A stretch of 64,000 bases of DNA from Alphaproteobacteria bacterium (GTDB lineage Bacteria > Pseudomonadota > Alphaproteobacteria > SMXP01). The DNA lies in NCBI GenBank assembly GCA_028285305.1, contig JANQPV010000026.1:62001-126000 (forward strand), read 5' to 3'. Position numbers and translations under genes: made by a program. A model generated the notes under the pieces. It was not told where the DNA came from, made no database searches, and saw only the letters and a list, made by a program, of their open reading frames with translations. This document shows positions 43,018 through 51,023 of this stretch, piece by piece; the stretch's first letter is position 1; every line of letters starts with the position of its first letter.

Positions 43018-43878
43018 CTACTCCTTTACGAGCCGGAGCAGGTGGGCAAAGGAGGGAACAAGCAGTCCGTCTCGGCGGCTAGATAAATACCGCTTATTTT
43101 GTTCCGCTGGGGAAAGGTTTTCACGCACTCTCCATCCGCATCCCACCGCGAGCGTTTCAATTTCGATGGGCGTAAAGAACGAGTGCATTGGCTCTTGCTG
43201 GAGAGCAACCGTGACCCGTGTTCCAAGCAAGAGCGGGGCATTGCGGTCGAGTGGCGGAGGCATCTGCCAATAATCCAAGACCAGCTCCGTTCCGGACGAC
43301 ACGCATTTCGCCAGTGTCGTCAGCGTTCCGATTAACGCCTCACTCTGCAAATAATAGGTCACACCCAACCAGGAGATACAATCGGATTCGCTGCTTGGAA
43401 GCCAGATTTCCTCAAGGGACGTGGTCTGAAAATCGATCGACAAGAAGGACAGCGCTTCGGGCTCGCGAAAGCCCCGCCGTTGCAGCAATTTGCGTTTTTC
43501 CCGTTGCGTGGCCGGATGATCAATCTCGACAACCTCAATGCCGGGCTCAATCTGTCGCTGGGCAAACGTATCGAATCCCGCCCCCAAGACAATATAGCGC
43601 GTGAAGTCGTCTCCCGCGGCCAACACATCCTCTGCGTACCTGGCGCGAACAACGAGATGCGCCCGCATAGCTGTAAAGGCGTCCAATCGTGTGCGATAGC
43701 GGCGCAGCCAAGACGGCGCCAAATCGCCAAGCCGGCGGATATAGCGACGCTGAAACGCCGGTAGCAGGTCGTAAGCGACCCGGTCTTCAAACACCGGCGG
43801 TGTATCGTCTACAAAGAGGTGCGCGGCCCGCGCAAACGCGGTCGCCATCGCTGTCCTGCTCGGTTGGTTCTCAAGCAT
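43018..43878 (-). CDS. SAM-dependent methyltransferase, LCMT-like (PF04072 type)
   Basis: A 286-residue methyltransferase resembling leucine carboxyl methyltransferase-like bacterial enzymes (TIGR00027 group). The N-terminal SRTAMATAFARAAHL, MRAHLVVRARYAEDVL, SAM motif YIVLGAGFDTFAQR and VEIDHPATQREKR are family marks; the C-terminal ends PSFAHLLRLV. Acceptor unknown; several family members methylate polyketide or other small molecules. It is the first gene of a two-gene unit with the PRISE reductase. Confidence 0.88.
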   Translation of the reverse strand: MLENQPSRTAMATAFARAAHLFVDDTPPVFEDRVAYDLLPAFQRRYIRRLGDLAPSWLRRYRTRLDAFTAMRAHLVVRARYAEDVLAAGDDFTRYIVLGAGFDTFAQRQIEPGIEVVEIDHPATQREKRKLLQRRGFREPEALSFLSIDFQTTSLEEIWLPSSESDCISWLGVTYYLQSEALIGTLTTLAKCVSSGTELVLDYWQMPPPLDRNAPLLLGTRVTVALQQEPMHSFFTPIEIETLAVGCGWRVRENLSPAEQNKRYLSSRRDGLLVPSFAHLLRLVKE

Positions 43879-44060
43879 AACCCCACCCTAGCCCAACAAA
43901 ACATCCCACACGAGTGTTTTATTCGATTTAGCTTCTGCAAAAACCGTGTGCGGAGGACCTGTCTGACAGAACAAACAAATCCGATTGTTTTGGGAGGGGC
44001 TGGCCAATGCACGACCGGGTGCCTAGAGTGTTGATCAATCAAAAAATCAGGGAGGTCGGA

Positions 44061-44792
44061 ATGGCACGCTTAGACGGCAAAATCTGCTTAATCACGGGAG
44101 GCGCCAGAGGCATGGGTGCCGCAGAAGCGCGGGTCTTTGCCGCCGAAGGTGCCAAAGTCTGGATTGCAGACATCTTGGATGAACAAGGGGAAACCACCGC
44201 CAAGGAGATTGGCGGCGTCTATCGGCGTTTCGACGTGCGCGACGAAGAGAGCTGGCAATCCCTCGTCGCCGAGATCACGCAATCCGACGGCCGCGTCGAT
44301 GTCCTTGTCAACAATGCGGGCATCTTTCGAACCGCCAAACTCCAAGAAACCGAACTGAGCGACTTCAAAGCGCTCATGGAAGTGAACTGCGAGGGCGTCT
44401 TCTTAGGCCTCAAACATGTCGGCAAAGTCATGATCGGCTCTGGCGGCGGATCCATCATCAACATCTCCTCGGTTGCCGGCCTCTCCGGGGTGGTCAACTC
44501 CTTTGCCTATGGCACCTCCAAATGGGCAGTCCGCGGCATGACCAAATCCGCCGCACTCGAATATGCCAGATACGGTATCCGGGTGAATTCCATTCATCCC
44601 GGTTTCATTGACACCGAAATGATGCAACAGGTCGGAGACAACATCCGCTTAGAACGGATGCTAAAGACGGTGCCCATGCGCCGGCCAGCCGCACCCGACG
44701 AAGTCGCCAAGCTCGCCCTGTTTCTCGCAAGCGATGAAAGTTCTTACAGCACCGGCTCGGAGTTTATCGTCGATGGGGGTGTGACGGCATGA
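44061..44792 (+). CDS. Short-chain dehydrogenase/reductase (hydroxysteroid or glucose dehydrogenase-like)
   Basis: A 243-residue classical SDR. TGGARGMG (near 12-19), VNNAGIF, ISSVAGLSG (catalytic Ser), YGTSK (catalytic Tyr-Lys) and VRVNSIHPGFIDT-like IRVNSIHPGFIDT, then FLASDESSYSTGSEFIVDGG are all present. The combination is common in 3-alpha/20-beta-hydroxysteroid dehydrogenase-like enzymes; the actual substrate is unknown. GGAGG (44051-44055) precedes the ATG at 44061, which excludes the longer frame from 44007. The VOC gene follows 53 nt later. Confidence 0.92.
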   Translation: MARLDGKICLITGGARGMGAAEARVFAAEGAKVWIADILDEQGETTAKEIGGVYRRFDVRDEESWQSLVAEITQSDGRVDVLVNNAGIFRTAKLQETELSDFKALMEVNCEGVFLGLKHVGKVMIGSGGGSIINISSVAGLSGVVNSFAYGTSKWAVRGMTKSAALEYARYGIRVNSIHPGFIDTEMMQQVGDNIRLERMLKTVPMRRPAAPDEVAKLALFLASDESSYSTGSEFIVDGGVTA

Positions 44793-44845
44793 TCAGGAGA
44801 CCCGGGTTCCCGCCGTCTCCACCACTGAGCCAATAGGAGAGCAAT

Positions 44846-45205
44846 ATGAGCGCACGCATTGATCACCTTCTGCTGCCCGTCAACGATCTGGATACGTCTT
44901 TCGACTTCTATTGCAATGCATTGGGTTTCGAACGGGGCGGCATGCATGGGCGATTTGAAATGGTCAAACTGAACGAGGGAACCTCCCTCTTGTTGACCCA
45001 GTATGCGACGGAGGGCGGCATGCATCTGGCCTTCAGCTTTCCCGAAAGCGAGTTCGACGAAATCTTTGAGCGGATTAAAGCCAAGAGCTTTCCGTTCGGG
45101 GACCGTTTCGACCGTGCGGGCAACGGGAGAAGAACTCGGCATCTACTTGATGGATCCAAGCAAGAACCTCATCGAGTTGCGAATCTCATCGGTGAAGCGC
45201 TCTAA
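44846..45205 (+). pseudogene. VOC family (glyoxalase-like) gene, frameshifted
   Basis: The first 90 residues are a normal VOC domain: RIDHLLLPVNDLDTSFDFY, GFERGGMHGRFEMVKLNEGT and GGMHLAFSFP. Near 45110-45140 the family continues only in another frame (GEELGIYLMDPSKNLIELRIS), the usual end of the domain with metal ligand Glu. The original frame instead gives GNGRRTRHLLDGSKQEPH and stops at 45205. The second frame runs on without a stop into the repeats at 45252, so its end is also lost. One extra base or two lost bases explain the shift. Probably a broken gene; a sequencing error is possible. Metal and substrate unknown. Confidence 0.75.
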
Positions 45206-45251
45206 CTCGCACCAGGTCTCTGAGGCCGAACAAAGTTTCGCTATCTCAAAT

Positions 45252-45281
45252 GCGGACCCCCGCTTAAAGCGGGGGAATGAC
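45252..45281. repeat. Palindromic repeat, family C
   Basis: GCGGACCCCCGC (45252-45263) with TTAA then AGCGGGGGAATGAC-type right arm: an inverted repeat of the family also at 26795, 27434 and 45394. It lies in the remains of the VOC reading frame. Confidence 0.6.
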
Positions 45282-45393
45282 TGGTTGATATACTCTGATA
45301 TCAACACGACCGACATCTCCCCGGCCAGCTTTCCGAAGGAAAGCGCCGAACGGGGACCCAGAAAAAAACGAACTATTCCGATCACAAACGTGA

Positions 45394-45423
45394 CTGGATC
45401 TCCGCTATCGCGGGGAAATGACG
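45394..45423. repeat. Palindromic repeat, family C, second copy in this gap
   Basis: CTGGATCTCCGC, TATC, GCGGGGAAATGACG: another inverted repeat of the same family, opposite in orientation to the copy at 45252, about 110 nt away. It lies between the broken VOC gene and the convergent TerB/WYL gene. Confidence 0.6.
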
Positions 45424-45467
45424 TGCCGTTTAGCTAAAAAAAAAGGGTACTATCACTTCCCCGTGCG

Positions 45468-46277
45468 CTACGCTGTCCCCGTAAGCTCCGCCTGCACATC
45501 GTCGATGATCCGCGCTTCTTCGGGATGGATCGTGCCGTCGGCCTCAATCAGTTCGCGGGCGGACATGAGAAGCGACTTGAGTTCACTTTTGTCTCGCGAT
45601 TGCAGACGGTGAACGCTGTCCCACATCAAGCCTTCCGTCGGATGCAAACGCGATAGATAGTTCTTGAGTTCCCCCCGTTCTTGATCGGTCAGTTCAATGC
45701 CGGCGTTTTCGACAATATCCAGGCAGTGATGCAGCACCACATTATGTTCGGACTTGTCGTAATCATCGTCGGCCCGTGCAAGCGTCACAAGAATGCGGGC
45801 ATCGTCTCGGATCAGCTCTTTGGCCTTGTTTACATGCAGACGGCTGTCGTCGGTCCCACCGCCTGCGAGCATCTGGGGCGGCACGCCCAAGACCTCCGCC
45901 AAATAGGAATGAGGGGGCTCGTAGTGATTTCCCTGCAAATCAACAACTTCTTTGATTTTGCTGAGATTAAAAATCCGTTCTGCTTTCCGTGTGTGACAAT
46001 AGCATTTCAGAAAAACACTCTCACCGGGCGTCTGTTCGAAGGCAAGCACGGTAACAAGACGGGTCGTCTCACCGATCTTCGGGTCGGTGTAGACGAGATA
46101 GAAGGCCTGCCCCTCGACGGCCCCGTTAATGTCGGTCCTCACCGCAGAGGCGTCACTCGGGATCATCTCATCACTATCGTCTTCGTCGGGAAGCGTGATC
46201 TTGATGGACTCGGGCAAATCCGGAACCCGATCCACTTTTGGTTTCAAGAGAGAGAAAAAGGATTCCAACACGGACAT
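45468..46277 (-). CDS. WYL-like plus TerB-like protein
   Basis: A 269-residue protein. Residues about 45-110 (FYLVYTDPKIGETTRLVTVL, VFLKCYCHTRKAERIFNLSK) resemble the WYL-type ligand-binding segment; residues 150-265 (acid-rich helices, DDARILVTLARADDDYDKSE, SLLMSARELIEADGTIHPEE) resemble the TerB tellurite-resistance helical domain. The combination is recalled in bacterial proteins without proven function. ATG 46277 has GGAGG 8 nt upstream; the longer frame from 46316 is rejected. Regulatory or stress role is inference only. Confidence 0.65.
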   Translation of the reverse strand: MSVLESFFSLLKPKVDRVPDLPESIKITLPDEDDSDEMIPSDASAVRTDINGAVEGQAFYLVYTDPKIGETTRLVTVLAFEQTPGESVFLKCYCHTRKAERIFNLSKIKEVVDLQGNHYEPPHSYLAEVLGVPPQMLAGGGTDDSRLHVNKAKELIRDDARILVTLARADDDYDKSEHNVVLHHCLDIVENAGIELTDQERGELKNYLSRLHPTEGLMWDSVHRLQSRDKSELKSLLMSARELIEADGTIHPEEARIIDDVQAELTGTA

Positions 46278-46386
46278 TTTCAATGCCTCCACCGCTAACC
46301 CATGACTTTTCCACAATAGCGGGCGTTGTCTTTGAGTTCAACGAGCGTTAGGTATTCTCGCTTCGATCTGCGCAAAAGATTTGAAT

Positions 46387-46971
46387 ATGTCTACTCATCA
46401 CAACTTGTGCCCGCCCCTTGCGGCACCGATGCCGGAAGTCTCAACACCGCGCATGGACCTTGTGCGATTTGTGGCCTCGGATCTGGATGAACTGGCGATC
46501 CTCTTCGCAAAACCTCAAATATGGCACTATCCCTACGGACGAGGCTTTTCGCGGGAAGAAACGGAAGCCTTCCTAGAGAGGCAAATAGCAGACTGGGAAG
46601 AATTCGGCGTAGCCTGCTGGTTGGCGCGCGCAAAGTCGAACGGGCAAGTGGTTGGATATGTAGGGCTCTCCGTGCCAACATTCCTGCCCGAAATCTTACC
46701 AGCTCTCGAAGTGGGCTGGCGCTTCGACCCGGCTGTCTGGGGTCAAGGCATGGCAACAGAGGGCGCCCGGGCGGCTTTGCAAGAAGGCTTCGAGACCCTC
46801 AAACTCGAGGAGATCTGCTCTATCCCGCAGACGGACAATCCCCGCTCTTGGATGGTCTGTGAGCGCCTTGGAATGCGCCGAAGCCGGGACGTCTGTCTCC
46901 CGGCAACCGACCGCCGGGACGAGGTGGGCGCCTATATCTACACAATCCAGGCCCCGGATTGGGACGGCTAA
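46387..46971 (+). CDS. GNAT family N-acetyltransferase
   Basis: A 194-residue acetyltransferase of the RimJ/RimL-like branch. Motif A (acetyl-CoA loop) is VGWRFDPAVWGQGMATEGARAAL, given here in parts: VGWRFDPAVWGQGMATEG; then EEICSIPQTDNPRSWMVCERLGM, the branch's usual end. N-terminal TPRMDLVRF marks the first strand. Substrate unknown; this branch acetylates ribosomal proteins, amino acids or antibiotics. Start ATG 46387 chosen over TTG 46381. Divergent from the TerB-like gene. Confidence 0.9.
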   Translation: MSTHHNLCPPLAAPMPEVSTPRMDLVRFVASDLDELAILFAKPQIWHYPYGRGFSREETEAFLERQIADWEEFGVACWLARAKSNGQVVGYVGLSVPTFLPEILPALEVGWRFDPAVWGQGMATEGARAALQEGFETLKLEEICSIPQTDNPRSWMVCERLGMRRSRDVCLPATDRRDEVGAYIYTIQAPDWDG

Positions 46972-47122
46972 CACTCACTCAGAGAGGGCGCCGTATGCCT
47001 TCACTCAAAGTTGACGCCCCGTTCACCTTTGTATAGGCTCGGACCCTATCAGACTGACCCGGATTTCTCGGCCGCCACCAGCGGTTCCACGAAACGACAC
47101 ACCAAAATCTAAAGGGATGAAA

Positions 47123-48247
47123 ATGTCAGACAACGCCACCATGACCAAGGATGACATCTACGAAGCGGTAGACCCCGATAATTTCGAAGCCATGATTGAA
47201 GTCGACCGATATGGCAAACGCTCGACCGCATTCGACAAGATCATATCAGCCACCCATGATCATTTTTGGGATCCTCTGGATGCGAAGTATATAGATTTTG
47301 CCGAGCCGTTCGACTCTGAAAATGAGTACATGGTGGATCCAGATCAAAACATGGAACTCAAGACAGCCGTTGCGGACAAGCTGGATGAGGCTCAGAAGAT
47401 TAAGCTTGTCAACATGAACACGCACTGGTCGTTCTCCAGCATCCTTCATGGCGAGCAAGGGGCTCTCGCTTTGTCCGCCAGCTTGTGCCACATCCTGAAA
47501 GACCCAGGCGCACAGGAATATGCGGCAAATCAAACACGCGAAGAAGCGCGGCACGTGACCGGCTTCTCAAAGTATATGGAGGCCCGGTGGGGAAAACCGG
47601 TGCCCGTCGGTCCGGCCCTTGGCAACCTATTGGGCGAACTGGTCTCGTCCAAACTCGTCTGGAAAAAACTCGTTGGCATGCAGATGATGGTCGAAGGGCT
47701 TGCCATGGGGGCGTTTGCGACGTTTTATCAATATGGCCGCGATCCTGTTATGCGCAAGCTGTGTCAATTGGTGATGACCGATGAAGCCTTTCATCACAAG
47801 TTCGGAAAGATTTGGGCGGACCGGACCATCCCCCGCATGAACGAAGAAGAGCGCAATCAAATCGAAGATTGGGCCCATGAAGTATTCCATGTGCTCCTCT
47901 ACAATCTCGCCAGTCCGGAGCAAAAAAAGCATATCTACGAAGAGTTGGGGCTTGATTGGGAATGGGTCCAGGGTGCCGTCATGGAAGCCATGACGGATGA
48001 GAAAATTCGCGAGGACCTCCAAGACAGTACGAATATTATGCGTGTTCTGATCAAAACCCTTCTGAAAGCAGGGATCATTACTGAGCGAACCGCACCTCAC
48101 TATGCGGCCTTTGTTGATATGAAAGAGCTGCATTTGGAAGGCGATCACATGGTGGGTGATGACATTGCCGAGCAAGGTATTCGCTACCTCAAAGAGATCA
48201 ACGGTGGCGCGATGCTTGGCGGGTCAAGCCTCGTTGCAGCCGAATAG
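47123..48247 (+). CDS. Ferritin-like diiron protein
   Basis: A 374-residue, mostly helical protein with a likely four-helix diiron centre. Counting from the ATG at 47117, the ligand pattern is Glu113 (HGEQGAL), Glu142/143-Ala-Arg-His146 (EEARH), Glu193 (MVEGLAMG) and Glu223-x2-His226 (DEAFHH). This Glu/ExxH/E/ExxH set fits an oxygen-activating diiron enzyme, as in ribonucleotide reductase-like or N-oxygenase families, but I cannot place it in a named family. It is not a short ferritin. AAGGG is 6 nt before 47123. A strong terminator follows 16 nt after the stop. Substrate unknown. Confidence 0.75.
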   Translation: MSDNATMTKDDIYEAVDPDNFEAMIEVDRYGKRSTAFDKIISATHDHFWDPLDAKYIDFAEPFDSENEYMVDPDQNMELKTAVADKLDEAQKIKLVNMNTHWSFSSILHGEQGALALSASLCHILKDPGAQEYAANQTREEARHVTGFSKYMEARWGKPVPVGPALGNLLGELVSSKLVWKKLVGMQMMVEGLAMGAFATFYQYGRDPVMRKLCQLVMTDEAFHHKFGKIWADRTIPRMNEEERNQIEDWAHEVFHVLLYNLASPEQKKHIYEELGLDWEWVQGAVMEAMTDEKIREDLQDSTNIMRVLIKTLLKAGIITERTAPHYAAFVDMKELHLEGDHMVGDDIAEQGIRYLKEINGGAMLGGSSLVAAE

Positions 48248-48263
48248 CACCTTCACCAGTTTC

Positions 48264-48293
48264 AAGAGCGCGGCCCCAGGCCGCGCTCTTTTG
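48264..48293 (+). terminator. Rho-independent terminator after the diiron gene
   Basis: Perfect 12-bp stem AAGAGCGCGGCC (48264-48275) / GGCCGCGCTCTT (48279-48290) with loop CCA and a following TTTTG. One of the clearest terminators in the window. It ends the ferritin-like gene. Confidence 0.9.
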
Positions 48294-48501
48294 TTCAGTC
48301 CCTCATTTGGTTGGCCAGAAACCCTCGGTTCGCTTTATCGCAATCCATCTCCGCTCAAGCAGCCGAAATCCCGCGGCAAAACTGATCTCTTTGGTACCGC
48401 ACCCCAATCTGCCGCATTAGCTTACCCGTAACCGCCGCCATCTACTTTAGCCCTTTGTAAACGCTGACCTTTTAGAGTTCACCGCAACAAAGAGTGCGGG
48501 A

Positions 48502-49494
48502 ATGAGTAACATGTTAGCCGATCGCGTTGAACTTGCAGAACCCTTAACGGAGATCATCAATTCGCAGCGTCTCACGTCCGCAGACGTGAAATATATCCGC
48601 GAGACCATCTTGCGCGGCTGGGTCCTCTCGGACGGCGATGCCAATCTCCTGTTTCAGTTCCAACAAATCTGCACCGACATCGACCCCAGCTGGGACAAAT
48701 TCTATCTCCTCGCTCTCACCAATTACTTTATCGAAGCGCTGGAGCCAGTGGGAGCTCTTGACGAAAACACATGCCACTTCATACTTGATAAGCTCTCCGT
48801 AGACGGATGCCTGCTCACCGACTTGGACGTAACGCTGATCGGCGATCTTTTGGAGCGGGCGACCCACTATCCAGAAACGCTCACCCTGGCCGGTCTGTAC
48901 ACCGTGAAAATGGGGATCGTGCAGCGCAAAGGCGTATTGCGGCCGCCCAAGACGTCGGGCACCGCCTTGTGCGAAGCCGAAGTCACAGCCGTGCGCCGTT
49001 TCATAAACCCTAAATCGCTCCAGAGCGGCCTGTATGTCTCGGACCAAGCGGCAAGGCTCGTTTTCGATATCAATGAGATTTCCGAAGAGGACAAAAACCA
49101 CAAGAGATGGGCCAATCTGTTCGTGGACATCATGTTGGCCTACTGCATGCGCGAAGCTCCCCGCGAGGAGAGCACTTCCGCGGCAAACAACAACACGGGC
49201 AGCGGAAAATCAAAAGCCGACCGGCCCACCTCTTGGGTCTCAAACCTTACTGGCGGTTGGGAGACAGATGCCGCCGGCGCCCGGCCGAGTGAGATGAACG
49301 CTCCTTCGCACACAGCCGTTCTCGAAAGACCGCAGCCCGCGACCGAGCAAGACTCGCTGGGCGATCATGCCGCCTGGCTCGCGGAGAGACTAGCGTCCAA
49401 ATCCGCTTACTCCGCAAACGAAGACAAGTTCTTGAACAGCCTTGCGCAACAAGCTTGGATCCCTCCGGCACTTTTTCCGATACTGAACAGCTAG
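48502..49494 (+). CDS. Hypothetical helical protein, internally duplicated
   Basis: A 330-residue, mainly helical protein. Residues about 20-75 (LTSADVKYIRETILRG, LLFQFQQICTDIDPSWDKFYLLAL) and 155-215 (LCEAEVTAVRRFI, RLVFDINEISEEDKNHKRWANLF) look like two copies of one module: a short start of the form xSADV/xEAEV, then a D-rich turn and a WDKF/WANLF end. It resembles TerB-like helical domains, not proven. The last 100 residues are a low-complexity linker plus WIPPALFPIL. Its stop overlaps that of queE (CTAG). Function unknown. Confidence 0.6.
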   Translation: MSNMLADRVELAEPLTEIINSQRLTSADVKYIRETILRGWVLSDGDANLLFQFQQICTDIDPSWDKFYLLALTNYFIEALEPVGALDENTCHFILDKLSVDGCLLTDLDVTLIGDLLERATHYPETLTLAGLYTVKMGIVQRKGVLRPPKTSGTALCEAEVTAVRRFINPKSLQSGLYVSDQAARLVFDINEISEEDKNHKRWANLFVDIMLAYCMREAPREESTSAANNNTGSGKSKADRPTSWVSNLTGGWETDAAGARPSEMNAPSHTAVLERPQPATEQDSLGDHAAWLAERLASKSAYSANEDKFLNSLAQQAWIPPALFPILNS

Positions 49495-50141
49495 TCGATT
49501 CCCAAATACTTGTGCGTTTGCAGGCTGAGCCGCCACTTTGGATGCCTCGCGCAATATTCTATTGCCGCCCGCGTGTTCTTCTCCCGATCGGCACAATCCA
49601 TGGGTTGCAGGTAGAAGTGTTGAAAATCAAGAGACTCAAAATTCTCCGGACTCACACCTTTCTGCGGATAGACCAGCTTGAGCTCATGGCCTGATCTTTG
49701 AATGAGCGCCGCACCCGCCTTGGGACTTACGCAGATCCAATCGATGCTCGCCTCCACAGGCAGAGTGCCATTCGTTTCGATCGCCACTTCAAATCCTCTT
49801 TCATGCAAAGCCGCCACAAGAACCGCATCAACCTGCAACATTGGCTCTCCGCCCGTCAGCACCGCAAAGTATGGCTCAGAGAGCGCCGCAGCTCCCCTCG
49901 CCCGCGCTCCACACTCCAGAATCGCATCCGCAAGTTCATCAGCACTCGAATATTTTCCCCCTCGCCGACCGTCCTGTCCCACAAAGTCGGTGTCACAAAA
50001 CCGGCACACAGCGCTTGCGCGGTCCCGCTCTAGACCAGACCACAAATTGCATCCGGAAAATCGGCAGAACACCGCTGCACGGCCCGTTTGAGCGCCTTCA
50101 CCTTGGAGCGTAAAATAGATTTCTTTGACCGTGTACGTCAT
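49491..50141 (-). CDS. queE: 7-carboxy-7-deazaguanine synthase (radical SAM)
   Basis: QueE makes 7-carboxy-7-deazaguanine from 6-carboxytetrahydropterin on the way to preQ0 and queuosine. 216 residues. Iron-sulfur cysteines follow the CX14CX2C form typical of QueE (SGCNLW ... VCRFCDTDF), with [20 protein letters not shown] before them and LTGGEPMLQ after. It overlaps queC by 4 nt. No queD or queF gene in the window. The products could be used for queuosine tRNA or other 7-deazaguanine derivatives. Confidence 0.95.
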   Translation of the reverse strand: MTYTVKEIYFTLQGEGAQTGRAAVFCRFSGCNLWSGLERDRASAVCRFCDTDFVGQDGRRGGKYSSADELADAILECGARARGAAALSEPYFAVLTGGEPMLQVDAVLVAALHERGFEVAIETNGTLPVEASIDWICVSPKAGAALIQRSGHELKLVYPQKGVSPENFESLDFQHFYLQPMDCADREKNTRAAIEYCARHPKWRLSLQTHKYLGID

Positions 50142-50842
50142 AGGGTAGATGTGTACACGTTGTAGCCCTTAGCGCGCAGATCACAGGCCGGACACAGGCC
50201 GCATCCATACCCCCATACATGGCGTGTACCCCGTTCACCCAAGTAGCATGTGTGCGTTTCCTCTACAATGAGCTCGATCAAGGCCTCGCCTCCCAACTCA
50301 TAGGCAAGCGACCAACTTTCCGATTTGCTGAGCCACATTAGGGGCGTGTGAATGTGAAATCGTTCGTCCATGCCTAAAGACAATGTTTCGGCCACAGACT
50401 TTATCGTTTCGTCCCGGCAATCGGGATAGCCAGAATAGTCCGTCTCGCACATGCCGCCCACCAGATCAAAGATCTGCCTGCGATAAGCCAACGCGGCCGC
50501 GAATGTGAAAAACACGATGTTTCGGCCGGGAACGAACGTTGACGGAAGTCCGCTGCGGCCGAGTTCGATCTCGCGGTCGCGCGTCAATGCCGTTTCGCTC
50601 ATCTCGCCTAGGACCGAAAGATCCAGCACATGATCCTCACCCAACCGGTCCTTTGTTTGAGGCAAGACACCGACGATCTTGTCTCGGATTCGCCTTCGGC
50701 ACGTCATCTCAACGCTATGGCGCTGCCCGTAGTCGAAGCCGATCGTTTCCACACGCGCAAAACGCGTCAGCGCCCAGGCCAAACACGTTGTCGAGTCCTG
50801 CCCGCCGGAAAAAAGAACCAATGCGTTTGAGGGCCTAGACAT
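50138..50842 (-). CDS. queC: 7-cyano-7-deazaguanine synthase
   Basis: QueC converts 7-carboxy-7-deazaguanine to preQ0 with ATP and ammonia. 234 residues. The ATP pyrophosphatase loop is [18 protein letters not shown] (N-terminal, residues 8-25); the zinc cysteines lie in [45 protein letters not shown] and [14 protein letters not shown] are family marks. Overlaps queE (ATGA), so the pair is an operon. The 180 nt upstream to the histidine kinase are divergent. Confidence 0.96.
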   Translation of the reverse strand: MSRPSNALVLFSGGQDSTTCLAWALTRFARVETIGFDYGQRHSVEMTCRRRIRDKIVGVLPQTKDRLGEDHVLDLSVLGEMSETALTRDREIELGRSGLPSTFVPGRNIVFFTFAAALAYRRQIFDLVGGMCETDYSGYPDCRDETIKSVAETLSLGMDERFHIHTPLMWLSKSESWSLAYELGGEALIELIVEETHTCYLGERGTRHVWGYGCGLCPACDLRAKGYNVYTSTL

Positions 50843-51023
50843 CGATCTTCACAAATTTCCTAAGACTTTTGAAAGAAACCTTTCGCACTCCCTAATGGCC
50901 AGGACTGATCGCACTGATCTGCCCGTCTTTTCAAATGCCTACTTTACCGTGAGTTAAAGGCCTTCGCCGTACGCTGCAATCTGCCTCGGCCGGCGGACAT
51001 CAATATAGAGCGCGCACACCTTT

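Noticed and set aside
45100-45150. Programmed frameshift in the VOC gene
   Set aside because: No slippery sequence or structure is seen, and the second frame has no proper end; a broken gene or sequence error is simpler.
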